Shown: positions 8,948 to 17,118, counted from the first letter of the stretch. The stretch is 64,000 nucleotides of DNA from Pseudarthrobacter cellobiosi (GCF_023913755.1 NZ_JAMXBJ010000042.1:81756-145755), one strand, 5' to 3'. The notes: generated from the letters alone by a model not told the origin. Numbers and translations: made by a program.

Positions 8948-8992
8948 AGCGGACGACGGCGGGAGGTTCCCGGCGTCGTCCGCTTTCGTTTT
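8948..8992. terminator. Bidirectional terminator (GACGACGGCGGGA family)
   Basis: Stem AGCGGACGACGGCGGGA / TTCCCGGCGTCGTCCGCT with a 2-nt loop, followed on + by TTTCGTTTT and preceded by AAAACTGA, so it can stop transcripts from both the small ORF (+) and the alkylation-repair pseudogene (-). Confidence 0.85.
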
Positions 8993-9010
8993 GGTTCCGG
9001 GCCGACAGCC

Positions 9011-9692
9011 TTACGCCGTGGCTTGGCGGCTCACCATCTCGTTGATCCAGATCGGCGCGAACGGTGACGTGCAGTTCGGGGGCGTCGGGTAGTCCTTGAG
9101 GACCTCGAGCCGTTCGCCGATATCGAGCGTCCGGGCCCGGTGCTCGGCGTGCTCGATCCCGATGAAGGCCAGCGTGTGGTTCATCGCCCACTGCAGCCGG
9201 TCCGGGGCGTCCTTCATCTGGGCCTCGATAGTCCAGCAGCCCCGGGAGGTCGAACCCTGCGGGCTTTTTCGCCACCCGTTCGCTGGTCAGGGCCCAACCG
9301 GCGCTGGCGACCACCGGATCCGGGTCAGCCATCCAGGCCACGCGCAGGTCCTCCGCGTGCGGGCTCTTCTTCACGACGTAATTCACGAGCCAGTCGTGCA
9401 CTTTGGGGGCGCGCGCCTCGCGGAGCATGGAGTCCAGTTCGTCGCGTTCGAAGGCCTTCGGCCGGCAGATCAGCAGCGCAACCAACCTGGCCGGAGTGTC
9501 GTTCGTGGACCAGAGCTCGCGCGCGAGTTCCTGCTGCGTCTTCAGCCGCTTCGCGACCGCGCGCAGCTTGGACAGGTTCACGCCGTGGTCGTCGCCGCGC
9601 TTCTCGTTCGCCTCGCGCATCTTCGGGTCCTCAAGCACGGCCAGCTCGGCCATCACTTCGCCCAGCAGCCCGGCCGTTATCGTTTCCGACAT
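9011..9692 (-). pseudogene. DNA alkylation repair protein (AlkD-like), frameshifted
   Basis: The N-terminal ~155 residues (from ATG 9692) read as an AlkD-type HEAT-repeat DNA glycosylase-like protein, e.g. KVHDWLVNYVVKKSPHAEDL and VAWMADPDPVVASAGWAL. After GFDLPGLLD the frame is lost, and the true C-terminus continues in another frame: IEAQMKDAPDRLQWAMNH, HTLAFIGIEHAEHRARTL, ending NEMVSRQATA at 9011. At about 9225-9235 the two halves are joined by GGAC-T-ATCGAG, i.e. one extra base or two missing ones. The original frame runs on as nonsense to 8886. Both halves are otherwise well conserved, so this is either a recent mutation or a sequencing error. Confidence 0.8.
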
Positions 9693-9763
9693 GTCACCCT
9701 TTCGGTCACCCTCTTGTCGGTTCCAGCCTACGGCTGCCGGCGGGTTTGCAGCAGATGCGACCG

Positions 9764-10153
9764 TCAGTGGTCCGCGTCAGTTATGCGGCCATTATCGACC
9801 GCCGTGGCCACCCAGGAACCGAGCGGCTCTTCCGCCACTTCCGTGTCCGCGTCCTCGGTCCCGCAGGGCTCAAAGCCACGGGACTGGTAGTTTGCCAGGG
9901 CCGCGGGACCGTCCAGCGTGCAAGTGTGGACCCAGAATTCCGTCCCCGGTACCGCAAGTTCCTCGGCCCACTGCTGCCGTGTCCACTCGAGCCGATCCGT
10001 CCAGTGCCACGGCCCGCCGACCAGGCCATAGAGGAAGCGGGCGAACTCGGGAGTGACCCCCACGGCCCGGTCCAGAGATGCCTCATCGGGCAACGGGCGC
10101 GCCGCCCAGGCGGGCGGCTGGAGCATCTGGAGCGTTGTGGTGGTGACCTTCAT
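9764..10153 (-). pseudogene. GNAT acetyltransferase with internal in-frame deletion
   Basis: 129 residues. The N-terminus (ARFLYGLVGGPWHWTDRLEW) and C-terminus (WVHTCTLDGPAALANYQSRG) both belong to a GNAT family whose members are normally ~190-200 residues. Here the PGTE of the acceptor half runs straight into FWVHTC, so the ~60-residue core with the acetyl-CoA pyrophosphate loop (Q/RxxGxG/A) is absent. The junction lies around 9928-9941. The frame is kept, so a short protein could be made, but it should be unable to bind acetyl-CoA in the normal way. Family length is from memory of related proteins. Confidence 0.7.
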
Positions 10154-10217
10154 GGACAGCTCAAACCCTTCGATCTCGATCGTCCGTCAATCTTATTTGA
10201 GACCGAAGGTGTGGGTC

Positions 10218-10397
10218 CTACTCCTCGCCGGCGTCCCGCGCTTCCAGGTGCTTCGCCATGGCTTCGCAGGCTTGGTTCCAGCGCGCCGTGAGGGCCTGCC
10301 GGTTCAACGGTTCGAACATGCTGTTGAGGACTTTCTCGACTGCGTCGTATGCGGCGTCCCGAACCCGTTCCTGCGCCGCTTGGCTGTAATAGTTCAT
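10218..10397 (-). CDS. Small hypothetical protein (59 aa)
   Basis: A 59-residue frame, MNYYSQAAQERVRDAAYDAV at the N-terminus and HLEARDAGEE at the C-terminus. The composition is that of a soluble amphipathic helical protein, with regular hydrophobic spacing (AVEKVLNSMFEPLNRQAL) and no membrane segment. I do not recognise the family. No convincing ribosome-binding site precedes the ATG at 10397. A perfect hairpin at 10528-10558 separates it from the upstream same-strand gene. It fills an otherwise empty 450-bp gap, and its codon third positions are G/C-rich as in its neighbours, which is the main support. Confidence 0.5.
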   Translation of the reverse strand: MNYYSQAAQERVRDAAYDAVEKVLNSMFEPLNRQALTARWNQACEAMAKHLEARDAGEE

Positions 10398-10527
10398 GAC
10401 AGGGATTCGTTACCGGGCTGCCGAAAGATGGTGCGCCCTCACGTGCGATCGATGACCGCCTTGAGGGCACGCCGGCAAGCTACCGAACAACTTCAACGCG
10501 GCTCTACCGGGCGCCGCAGGAGAGGAA

Positions 10528-10568
10528 GGCCGACGACGGGAAGTTCCCGTCGTCGGCCGCTTTTGTTT
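10528..10568. terminator. Perfect hairpin with T-tract (GACGACGGGAA variant)
   Basis: GGCCGACGACGGGAA-G-TTCCCGTCGTCGGCC, a perfect 15-bp stem followed by GCTTTTGTTTT on the + strand. On the - strand it lies 40 bp past the stop of the 10601-10867 gene. Confidence 0.8.
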
Positions 10569-10600
10569 TGTGGTTAATGCGCTCAGGAGCCCCCGGGCGG

Positions 10601-10867
10601 TCAGGCGTCCGCGCCTTTCGCTGCCTCCAGTGACGAGGGCGCAAAGATGGCCGCGGCGACGTCGTCGCGGAGGAAATAGTGGCGGCGTTCCAAGGGCGTC
10701 AGGCTGCCCCGGACAATGTAGTAGCCGCGGCCTTCCCCAGGGCCGCCGGCGGCCCGGTCAAAAGCATCGAGTGTGTCCCGGTCCAGGTGTTGGTCCGGGC
10801 CGCGCTCGCGAAGTGCTGCCAGGACTTCCGGCGCGAGGGAATTAATGAGCCCTTGGATATCTGTCAT
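10601..10867 (-). CDS. Hypothetical protein (88 aa)
   Basis: Begins MTDIQGLINSLAPEVLAALR and contains GRGYYIVRGSLTPLERRHYF and LRDDVAAAIF. A soluble protein with alternating helical blocks; I do not recognise a named domain. The ATG at 10867 is preferred over the GTG/ATG a few codons upstream. It is followed on its own strand by the hairpin at 10528-10558. Nothing nearby suggests a role. Confidence 0.55.
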   Translation of the reverse strand: MTDIQGLINSLAPEVLAALRERGPDQHLDRDTLDAFDRAAGGPGEGRGYYIVRGSLTPLERRHYFLRDDVAAAIFAPSSLEAAKGADA

Positions 10868-11005
10868 TGTGCGCATCCTTTGCCGGCACCATTGGGGACA
10901 TAGTTATGGTTTCCCCCCCCCGAGGGCGTATCCGGTGGTGACTGGGCCGGCTGCGTCCATTTCCCGATTGTAGGGCCGGCGGCGAAGTCAGGCCAGACCC
11001 GAATT

Positions 11006-11447
11006 CTACGCGGGGGCAGCGGTGCCGATCTCACGATTGACGGCCGGCATGGCGTAGTCGTCCGTGTTGTGGCCGAACAGCGGGTAGGACTCGATGAACG
11101 CCCCGCGGCCGGCAATGATTTCGGCGCGGCCGTCGCTGATCAGGCCAAGCGTGGCGATCTGCTCGAAGAGCCTCACGGGGTCCTGCGTTGACAGTACCGT
11201 GCTGGCAGTGCTGAGCCTGAAGTTGGTGGCTTCCCGGGCGATGGCCGCCATCACGATTTCGGGGGCGGACAGTGCGAAGTCGCGCCGGTGGTGCTCACCC
11301 AGCCCCAGGAATTTCAGGCCCGCCTGGTCGGCCGGCTGGCGGGCTCGATGATCTCCTTGGGCCGCTGCTGAGATGACAGCGGCTCACAGTGCTGATGTTG
11401 CGGGAAAGCTCTCCGAAGGTGACGATGCCAAAGTCCAGGCTTGGTTG
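11006..11447 (-). pseudogene. LLM-class flavin-dependent oxidoreductase, degenerate remnant
   Basis: Only about the first third of a luciferase-like monooxygenase survives, in at least two frames. The extreme N-terminus reads LDFGIVTFGELSR (about 11390-11440). After a frame change comes [20 protein letters not shown] (about 11270-11320), then [20 protein letters not shown] and [20 protein letters not shown] (11040-11250). It stops after [12 protein letters not shown], whereas intact members are ~340 residues with a full TIM barrel. Flavin chemistry is therefore impossible. The family assignment is confident from the GLGEHH and [11 protein letters not shown] blocks. Confidence 0.8.
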
Positions 11448-11476
11448 AACATTCAACCTTCTGGATTCATTCCGGC

Positions 11477-11520
11477 GGTGGGAGGACGACGGCGGAACGT
11501 GCCGCCGCCGTCCGCCCACC
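11477..11520. terminator. Hairpin (GGACGACGGCGG family) after the phosphoesterase gene
   Basis: GGTGGG-A-GGACG-A-CGGCGG arm pairs with CCGCCG-C-CGTCC-G-CCCACC around an AACGTG loop, 8 bp beyond the - strand phosphoesterase stop. The longest stem of the family. Confidence 0.75.
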
Positions 11521-11527
11521 TTTGCTG

Positions 11528-12574
11528 CTAGCCGCTGAAGGAGACCTTTTCCCAGGACAGGATGTCAGCGCCCTTGGCGCCGTTTCCGGCCACGGTGAAC
11601 CTGACATAGTTGGTGGCGTTGTTGGAGCCGTCGACGGTGATGCGCTGCAGGTCGTCGGCGGGAGCCTGGCCGTAAACCGCCAGCCATGGTGAGCCCTCAG
11701 CCAGGGGCTGGTTCTCGGCGTAGACGTGGCTGTCACCGTTGAGGAGATAGACCGGCCCGTCAAAGCGGTTGGTTTCCTCGACGATGGTCGCGACGATTTC
11801 CCGGAAGCCGGACACTGCTTCCGGGTTGGCCCGGGCGGCCGCGAGCAGGGCGGGATCGAACATGTCAGCCTGGGTCATGAGGACCACCGCCCGGTCGTTG
11901 CGGCGGGTGGCGTCGCTGAAGGTCTCGCGCAGCTGGGCCAGGACGGCCTGCGTCCGGTGCTCCACTTCAGCCAGCTGCTCTGGGGTGGCAGTAGTTTCGC
12001 CGAGGCCGGTCCACGGCTGGAGCGAGTTGTTGCTGCCCTGGACGTTGACCACGGAGAAGGCCACGCGGTTCTGGGTGAAGCGGACGTCTTCGGGCAGGCC
12101 CAGCTTCTCCTGGGTCTTGACGGGCATCGTGGCACCCAGGGTCTTGCCGGGTTCGTTGAAGAAGATCTCACGCAGCTTGTCCAGGCGCTCCAGCGGGTTG
12201 TAGGCGCCATTGTTGGTCCGGTGGCAGTCCACCCATTCGTTGTCGCCCGGCGTGAAAATCAGCGGGTGCTCGAAGGTGTCGAACTCGGCGCGGATCTCCT
12301 GGAAATACTCGTCCGAACAGACTGAAGAGCCGTTCTTGATGTCACCGACGTGGGTGACAAACTTCAGCGCGCTGTCGGCATTGATGTCCTGGATGCGCGC
12401 CGGAAACTTCGCGATTTCGGCAGCACCGTAGGGGATGTCGCCAATGACACCGAAGCTGAACGCCTGCTGGCTGGCGGCCGCGTCGTCGGCGGCAGTAGCG
12501 GGCTGGATCCCGGTGCCAACACTGGCTGCGATGAGGGCCACCGCGGCGGCGGTGGTGAAACTGTTCAGGCGCAT
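11528..12574 (-). CDS. Secreted calcineurin-like metallophosphoesterase
   Basis: 348 residues. An N-terminal signal peptide is evident (MRLNSFTTAAAVALIAASVG... with likely cleavage after TATAA-like PATAAD). Mature-domain metal motifs are FGVIGDIPYG, VTHVGDIKNGSS, FTPGDNEWVDCHR (the GDNE/H block) and YLLNGDSHVY near the C-terminus, matching the five-block calcineurin phosphoesterase pattern. It should act outside the membrane on an unknown phosphoester. A terminator hairpin follows the stop, and another (12721-12750) lies upstream, so it is a single-gene unit. Confidence 0.9.
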   Translation of the reverse strand: MRLNSFTTAAAVALIAASVGTGIQPATAADDAAASQQAFSFGVIGDIPYGAAEIAKFPARIQDINADSALKFVTHVGDIKNGSSVCSDEYFQEIRAEFDTFEHPLIFTPGDNEWVDCHRTNNGAYNPLERLDKLREIFFNEPGKTLGATMPVKTQEKLGLPEDVRFTQNRVAFSVVNVQGSNNSLQPWTGLGETTATPEQLAEVEHRTQAVLAQLRETFSDATRRNDRAVVLMTQADMFDPALLAAARANPEAVSGFREIVATIVEETNRFDGPVYLLNGDSHVYAENQPLAEGSPWLAVYGQAPADDLQRITVDGSNNATNYVRFTVAGNGAKGADILSWEKVSFSG

Positions 12575-12720
12575 GGGGAAGTCCTAACTCGGGGTTTCTG
12601 CGTTGATTCCGCCCGCGAAGCGCGCAGGCGGGTGCGTGAAAAGACTTCCCGGCGCGGAATAACGTGCAGCAGCCCTGCGGTTTCGGCGCAATGAACAGCG
12701 AGTGGCCGGCCAAGCAAAAC

Positions 12721-12750
12721 GGACGACGGCGGGAGGTCCCGCCGTCGTCC
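12721..12750. terminator. Perfect GGACGACGGCGGGA hairpin
   Basis: A perfect 14-bp stem with a GG loop, 17 bp downstream of the stop of the damaged permease gene on the - strand. It is the cleanest copy of the recurrent hairpin family. Confidence 0.8.
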
Positions 12751-12767
12751 GCTAACCTTCCGATTCG

Positions 12768-14475
12768 CTACTCGGAGCGCAGCACCGCTGCCACCGGCAA
12801 GCGGCGCGCCCTGCGGGCCGGGACGAGCGCGCCGAGAAACGTCACGGCGAGAGCTCCGGCCACGATCAGGACAACGCTCCTGACGTCGAGAATCCCGACG
12901 TCCACGACGAACCCGGAGACTACTCCGATGCCGTCGTTGATGACTTTCTCCTGCATCCACAGGCCCAGTGGTATCCCCACGGCTGTGGCCGCAACGGTCA
13001 GTATTCCTGCGAAGGTGAAGACCATGCCGGTGATCTGTGCCCCGGTCATGCCAAGCGTCTTGAGGATAGCGGTATCGCGCAGCCGTTCCCGCATGGCCAG
13101 CAGCGTCGTGTTGAACGTTCCCACTACGGCCAACAGGACGATCACCGCCGACAAACCGCCAATGGTGCGGTCGATCGGAGTCATGTCTGCTTCGTAACCG
13201 AGGAAGGTCGCCAGCATCAAATCGCCTGCCCGGGCGTTGAGTGAATCCACGAACTCCTGATGGCTCACGCTTTCCTTCAGCCGGAGGAGATGCGTATCAG
13301 GCTGCATGTGGGGTGTCGCGGCGGCCAGGGTACTCCAGTCGACGCGGAACCCGCGGACGTCGATATCGTTCATCAGGCCCACCACCGTAAGCCTCATCTC
13401 CGTGCCGCTGACAGTTCCCCTCACGGTGTCGCCCAGCTTTATACCGAGCTCCTTGGCGGTGAAGGCGTTCATGACGGCCTCCCCCGGTGCGGCGAACCAG
13501 CGGCCCTTGGCGGCACGGAATCCCATGGCCTCGGCGTCACCATGCACGCCCATGACAGCGAGTGCCTTGGCTTGGCCAGGCATGACGTAACGGGCTCCGG
13601 AGGTCTTTACAGAGAAGGCGATCTCCGGACGTTGGGAAAGAAGTGACTGCACTTGATCAGGTGAGCCGCCGGGTGCTTTGAACACGGTGACGTCCTGCGC
13701 CCCGCCCCAGGTGCCCCGGTCCTTGATGAATCCATCCATGGTGGGGCCAAACGTGGCCGCGAACGTCAGTGCAGCCATGCACGCTGCGACCGCACCGACC
13801 GTGAGCAGTGCCCGCACCGGACGGTCAACCACGGCAGCGGCGCCGAGCCCGAAGTGCCTGGGCAGGCCCATCCGGACGATCACTGAGCTCCGCCGGGACA
13901 GTTTCCCAAGGCCCGGCGAGCGGCCACGGCTGATGGCGGTCGCCGCACTCAATCGAGCCGCCCGCAGGCCGGGCATGGCCGCGGCAGCCACCACCAGCAG
14001 CATGAATCCGGCAGCCACGAGCAGGATCAGTCGGCGGGTTGAGCGCCGAAGGCGCCGGCAGGCCCAGCTGAATCGCCGATTCGCCCAGGAAGTATGCACC
14101 GCCCAGGATTCCCAACGGCAGCCCGAGCAGGGCCCCGATTCCTGCCGGCACGCCAACCTGGGCCACAAGGAGACCCATGACCTGCCAGGGTGTGCAGCCC
14201 AGGGCCTTCGCCACGCCGAAGTCGCGGTAGCCCGCGAGTACGGTGCCCGTGATCACGCTGGCAATGGTCAGGGCGACGGCGATCAGGATTACGATCGCGA
14301 AGCCGTAGACGATACCTCCGAACGCCGCGACAGACCAGTTGGAACCGCTGCGCATGTCCTGCCAGCTCAGGGGCTCAGTTGACTGGGCCCCTGGAGCCAG
14401 GGCCGCCCCGATCCTTTCCTTAGCCGCCGCGACCCCGTTGTCGGAGACATCCCCGGATACAAGCGGGTTACGTGA
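12768..14475 (-). pseudogene. FtsX/MacB-type ABC transporter permease, truncated and frameshifted
   Basis: Two frames must be joined to read it. The upstream frame (about 14475-14040) gives a FtsX segment with GFAIVILIAVALTIASVITG and GYRDFGVAKALGCTPWQVMG. At about 14035-14045 it shifts into the frame ending at 12768, which carries RLILLVAAGFMLLVVAAAAM, a periplasmic domain, and the second FtsX core (TAILKTLGMTGAQITGMVF) ending RRLPVAAVLRSE. Intact two-FtsX permeases are ~800 residues. Here the first ~250-300 residues are missing: the frame simply runs back into the hairpin at 14477-14507. No ATPase partner is nearby. I infer a dead gene. Confidence 0.8.
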
Positions 14476-14476
14476 C

Positions 14477-14507
14477 GGACGACGGCAAGGACCTCCCGCC
14501 GTCGTCC
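14477..14507. terminator. GGACGACGGC hairpin after the MpaB-like gene
   Basis: GGACGACGGC / GCCGTCGTCC with an 11-nt loop, 8 bp after the - strand stop of the MpaB-like gene. The truncated permease frame starts inside this hairpin, consistent with deletion between the two genes. Confidence 0.7.
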
Positions 14508-14514
14508 GGTTGCG

Positions 14515-15288
14515 TTAAGCCGTGCGGAGCCGGCCGAGGCAGTAGTTCTTGACGCAGTGCCGGACCGGCCGCGGCAGCCGTGGATACACCAGGGCGGACC
14601 ACCGGGTGGTGCGGTCGAACAGGCGGCTGTGGCGGTCGCTCCACGGCAGCCCGAAGCCGGCGCGCAAGTGGTCCGGCAGCAGCCCGGCGGTGATGAACCG
14701 GATCAGGGGCATGCTCATCCGCAGCCAGAGCGGCCCGGCCGGCGGGTACAGGAGGTCGCGGCCGACGCCGGCGGTGACGGCGTCCAGCTCCAGTGTCAGA
14801 AGGGACGTGTCCCAGTACGTCCTGAAGGCTGCGCGGTCGGCCGGCCACAGGTTCGCCGGCAGTTGCAGGACGGTGCCGATTCTTGCGTAGTCGCTGTACA
14901 TTAGGTCGGCTGCCTCGTCGTCCAGCGGGCCGTAGATTTTCTCGTAGACGGTGATGGCTGTGTCGTACAGGGTGGCCACCACCCATAATTGCGCCTGGGC
15001 ATCGAACGCGCTGTACCCGTGGGAGCCGGATTCGGGCTTGCGGCGGACCGTGGAGTGGGCCCGGTTGACGCTGCGGCGAACGGCCGCGACCTGGGCCTCT
15101 GTTCCGTAAACGACCGCGTAGACGTAGGTGACGGTAGCCCGGAAGCGGTCCAGGGGACGGGCAATAAAGTCACTGTGCTCGGCGACGCCATGGCCCACCG
15201 CGGGGTTCGCGATCTGCAGCAGGATGGCGCGGCCCGCCCCTGCGAGCAATACACCTTCAGCGCCGATGTCGGCCAGGTTCCGCACCAT
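14515..15288 (-). CDS. MpaB-like / DUF2236 oxygenase family protein
   Basis: 257 residues of the DUF2236 family, which includes rubber oxygenase (Lcp) and the fungal MpaB oxygenase and uses a haem with histidine ligands. Typical blocks are LLAGAGRAILLQIANPAVGHGVAEHS at the N-terminus, then DRFRATVTYVYAVVYG, VNRAHSTVR (conserved RxH region), YSAFDAQAQLWVVATLYDTA and the C-terminal ALVYPRLPRPVRHCVKNYCL. I chose ATG 15288 (MVRNLADIGAEG) because the 70 residues before it are low-complexity and family members begin close to this point. No signal peptide. Substrate unknown. Confidence 0.85.
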   Translation of the reverse strand: MVRNLADIGAEGVLLAGAGRAILLQIANPAVGHGVAEHSDFIARPLDRFRATVTYVYAVVYGTEAQVAAVRRSVNRAHSTVRRKPESGSHGYSAFDAQAQLWVVATLYDTAITVYEKIYGPLDDEAADLMYSDYARIGTVLQLPANLWPADRAAFRTYWDTSLLTLELDAVTAGVGRDLLYPPAGPLWLRMSMPLIRFITAGLLPDHLRAGFGLPWSDRHSRLFDRTTRWSALVYPRLPRPVRHCVKNYCLGRLRTA

Positions 15289-15430
15289 GGACCCACGATA
15301 CCGGAGAAGACCACCGCGCCCGGAGGCAGCATTCCCGAAGGTGCTCGGGAACAAAGCACACCGCACGGGCCGTTGACATACCTGCGACCCGCCGTCCGCA
15401 CAGCAGGCGGCCCCTAGAGAACGGAACCAC

Positions 15431-15715
15431 ATGGTCAGGGCTATCTGGAACGGAAAAGTCATTGCCGAGTCCGCGGACACGGTGGTAGTGGAAGGCAACC
15501 ACTACTTCCCCCGCGACGCCGTCAATGCGGGCTACCTCAAGGACAGCGACATGTACTCCGTCTGCCCGTGGAAGGGCCAGGCCGGCTACCACACCCTGGA
15601 AGTGGACGGGAAGCTGAACGTCGATGCCGCCTGGTTCTACCGCGAACCCAAGACTCGGGCGAAGCCCATCGAGAACCGGATCGCCTTCTGGCGCGGCGTG
15701 ACTATCGAGGAGTAG
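15431..15715 (+). CDS. DUF427 domain protein
   Basis: 94 residues and the whole DUF427 fold: VRAIWNGKVIAESADTVVVE, GNHYFPRDAVN, and CPWKGQAGYHTLEVDGK, then AAWFYREP and the C-terminal NRIAFWRGV. DUF427 proteins are small cytoplasmic beta-rich proteins of unknown activity. Divergent from the MpaB-like gene (142 bp between). A second, more distant DUF427 gene lies at 31720-32019 in the mercury island. Confidence 0.9.
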   Translation: MVRAIWNGKVIAESADTVVVEGNHYFPRDAVNAGYLKDSDMYSVCPWKGQAGYHTLEVDGKLNVDAAWFYREPKTRAKPIENRIAFWRGVTIEE

Positions 15716-15791
15716 CCCCGAACTTCACGAGTAATTTCGTACGGATCAACGGGACCGCCACTATGCTGGGCAGACCATCAAAGGAGGTGGC

Positions 15792-15995
15792 ATGGCAGCA
15801 CGAGGGGGACTGTTGGAATCAGATTCTGGCGACAGGGAGTTTCCCCGCATCCGCCGTTCGTCCAGCGGGCGCATTCCGCAGTGGGCAATCGATGAGGCAC
15901 TGGGCAAGCCGCCAGCGCCCGCCGTCGTCCGCTTCTGTTTGGGCGTGACCCAGGCAGCGTCCCGACAGTTGACACCCGCCGGTGGGTGCGGTTGA
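15792..15995 (+). pseudogene. Small ORF, probably truncated at its 3' end
   Basis: The start is excellent: AAAGGAGGTGGC immediately before ATG 15792. It begins MAARGGLLESDSGDREFPRI and continues RRSSSGRIPQWAIDEALGKP, which reads like a real small soluble protein. From about 15915 the frame runs through GCCGTCGTCCGCTTCTGTTT, the right arm and T-rich tail of the hairpin family seen at 8948, 10528 and 12721. The left arm and the proper stop codon are missing. I infer a deletion that fused the gene body to half of its own terminator, so the last ~25 residues are artefactual. Confidence 0.5.
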
Positions 15996-16019
15996 CTTTT
16001 GCATATGCTGAAATAACAG

Positions 16020-16034
16020 TTCCATGATGCGGAA
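16020..16034. promoter_or_regulatory. IclR-type operator before uraD
   Basis: TTCCATGATGCGGAA, 61 bp before the uraD start. It differs by one base from the site before the NCS1 permease (44873-44887). A further half-site (TATCCGCATAG) follows immediately, which may add a second contact. Confidence 0.6.
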
Positions 16035-16094
16035 TAAAGTATCCGCATAGCCCTACACCGTGGATGCCAGCATCAAAACACGAGGATCTGTTTT

Positions 16095-16592
16095 ATGCAC
16101 CTTGAACAGTTCAACACGGCCGGCCGCCCGGAGGCTGCCGATTTCCTGCGCCCCTGCCTGGACATCCAACGCTGGATCGACGAACTCGCCGACGCGCGGC
16201 CGTATTCCAGCCTCGACGCGCTCCTGGCGGCGGGCCGCAGCGCAGCCAACCCCTTCACTCCGGCGGAGATCGAAGCGGCCCTCGCCCACCATCCGCGGAT
16301 CGGCGAGCGGGCGCACGGAGACAGCGCGGAAGCGAAGCTGTCCCAGTCGGAACAGGCCGGACTGGGCGTGGCCGACGCTGCCGTGGCCGAGGCCCTGGCG
16401 GAAGGCAACCGGGCCTACGAGGAGAAGTTCGGGCAGGTGTTCCTGATCCGCGCCGCCGGCCGCAGCCGCGAGGAGATCCTGGCCGCCCTCAACACCAGGC
16501 TCGCCCACACCCCCGAAGCAGAACAATCAATCATTGGCCAGCAGTTGCGGGAAATCGCAGTGCTCCGACTCGAAGGACTGATGGGCAGATGA
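16095..16592 (+). CDS. uraD: 2-oxo-4-hydroxy-4-carboxy-5-ureidoimidazoline (OHCU) decarboxylase
   Basis: Catalyses the last step from urate to S-allantoin: decarboxylation of OHCU. 165 residues, the normal length. The catalytic histidine block is HHPRIGE (residues 65-71), followed by the SQSEQAGLG motif and FLIRAAGRSREEILAALNTR, all standard in the family. The ATG at 16095 follows a weak ribosome-binding site; an IclR-type operator lies upstream. Its stop overlaps the uraH start by 4 bp (ATGA), so the two are translationally coupled. Uricase, the enzyme before them in the pathway, is 38 kb away at 54927. Confidence 0.95.
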   Translation: MHLEQFNTAGRPEAADFLRPCLDIQRWIDELADARPYSSLDALLAAGRSAANPFTPAEIEAALAHHPRIGERAHGDSAEAKLSQSEQAGLGVADAAVAEALAEGNRAYEEKFGQVFLIRAAGRSREEILAALNTRLAHTPEAEQSIIGQQLREIAVLRLEGLMGR

Positions 16593-16930
16593 GCACCTCC
16601 CACGTCACCACCCATGTACTCGATACAGGCTCCGGAAAACCCGCGGCCGAGGTCCCGGTAACCCTCCACGTGCTCGACGGCGAGCGGTGGGTTCGGATCG
16701 CCGGGGGCGCCACCGATGCGGACGGACGCATCAAACAGCTGGGACCGGAACGGCTGCCTTCGGGGACCTACCGCCTGGCCTTCGACACGGGCAAATACTT
16801 CGCCGCCACCGGCACCGAAACGTTCTTCCCCGAGGTGACCCTCACGTTTGGCGTGGTGGAATCGGAGGCCCACTACCACGTGCCGCTCCTGCTGAGCCCG
16901 TTCGCCTACTCCACGTACCGGGGCAGCTGA
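16589..16930 (+). CDS. uraH: 5-hydroxyisourate hydrolase (transthyretin-like)
   Basis: Hydrolyses 5-hydroxyisourate, the uricase product, to OHCU. 113 residues. The N-terminal THVLDTGSGKPA motif provides the first active-site histidine (H9). The central arginine is in the WVRIAGGATDADGRIK region. The C-terminus ends with the family hallmark YRGS (110-113). Overlaps uraD by 4 bp and is followed by an intrinsic terminator, so uraD-uraH is a two-gene operon. Cytoplasmic tetramer in characterised homologues. Confidence 0.96.
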   Translation: MSTSHVTTHVLDTGSGKPAAEVPVTLHVLDGERWVRIAGGATDADGRIKQLGPERLPSGTYRLAFDTGKYFAATGTETFFPEVTLTFGVVESEAHYHVPLLLSPFAYSTYRGS

Positions 16931-16968
16931 GCCCCCCGGCCCCTGCCGGAAACTGCCATGACAGAAAG

Positions 16969-16995
16969 GGTCCGCGGCGACGCCGCGGGCCTTTT
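16969..16995 (+). terminator. Intrinsic terminator of uraD-uraH
   Basis: GGTCCGCGGC-GAC-GCCGCGGGCC followed by TTTT, 38 bp after the uraH stop. Ten-bp stem (one G-U pair) with a 3-nt loop. The sequence from here to 17118 holds nothing I recognise. Confidence 0.85.
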
Positions 16996-17118
16996 CGCGC
17001 GCCCATTGCCCGGCTCCTCAACGTCTCCACGTCGGCCGCAACCACGCCGCCAGCCGGAACGCCGGCAGCGGTCACAATCGGTGATTTGGCCCGGGTGGGC
17101 CATAACGGAACAAATTCC

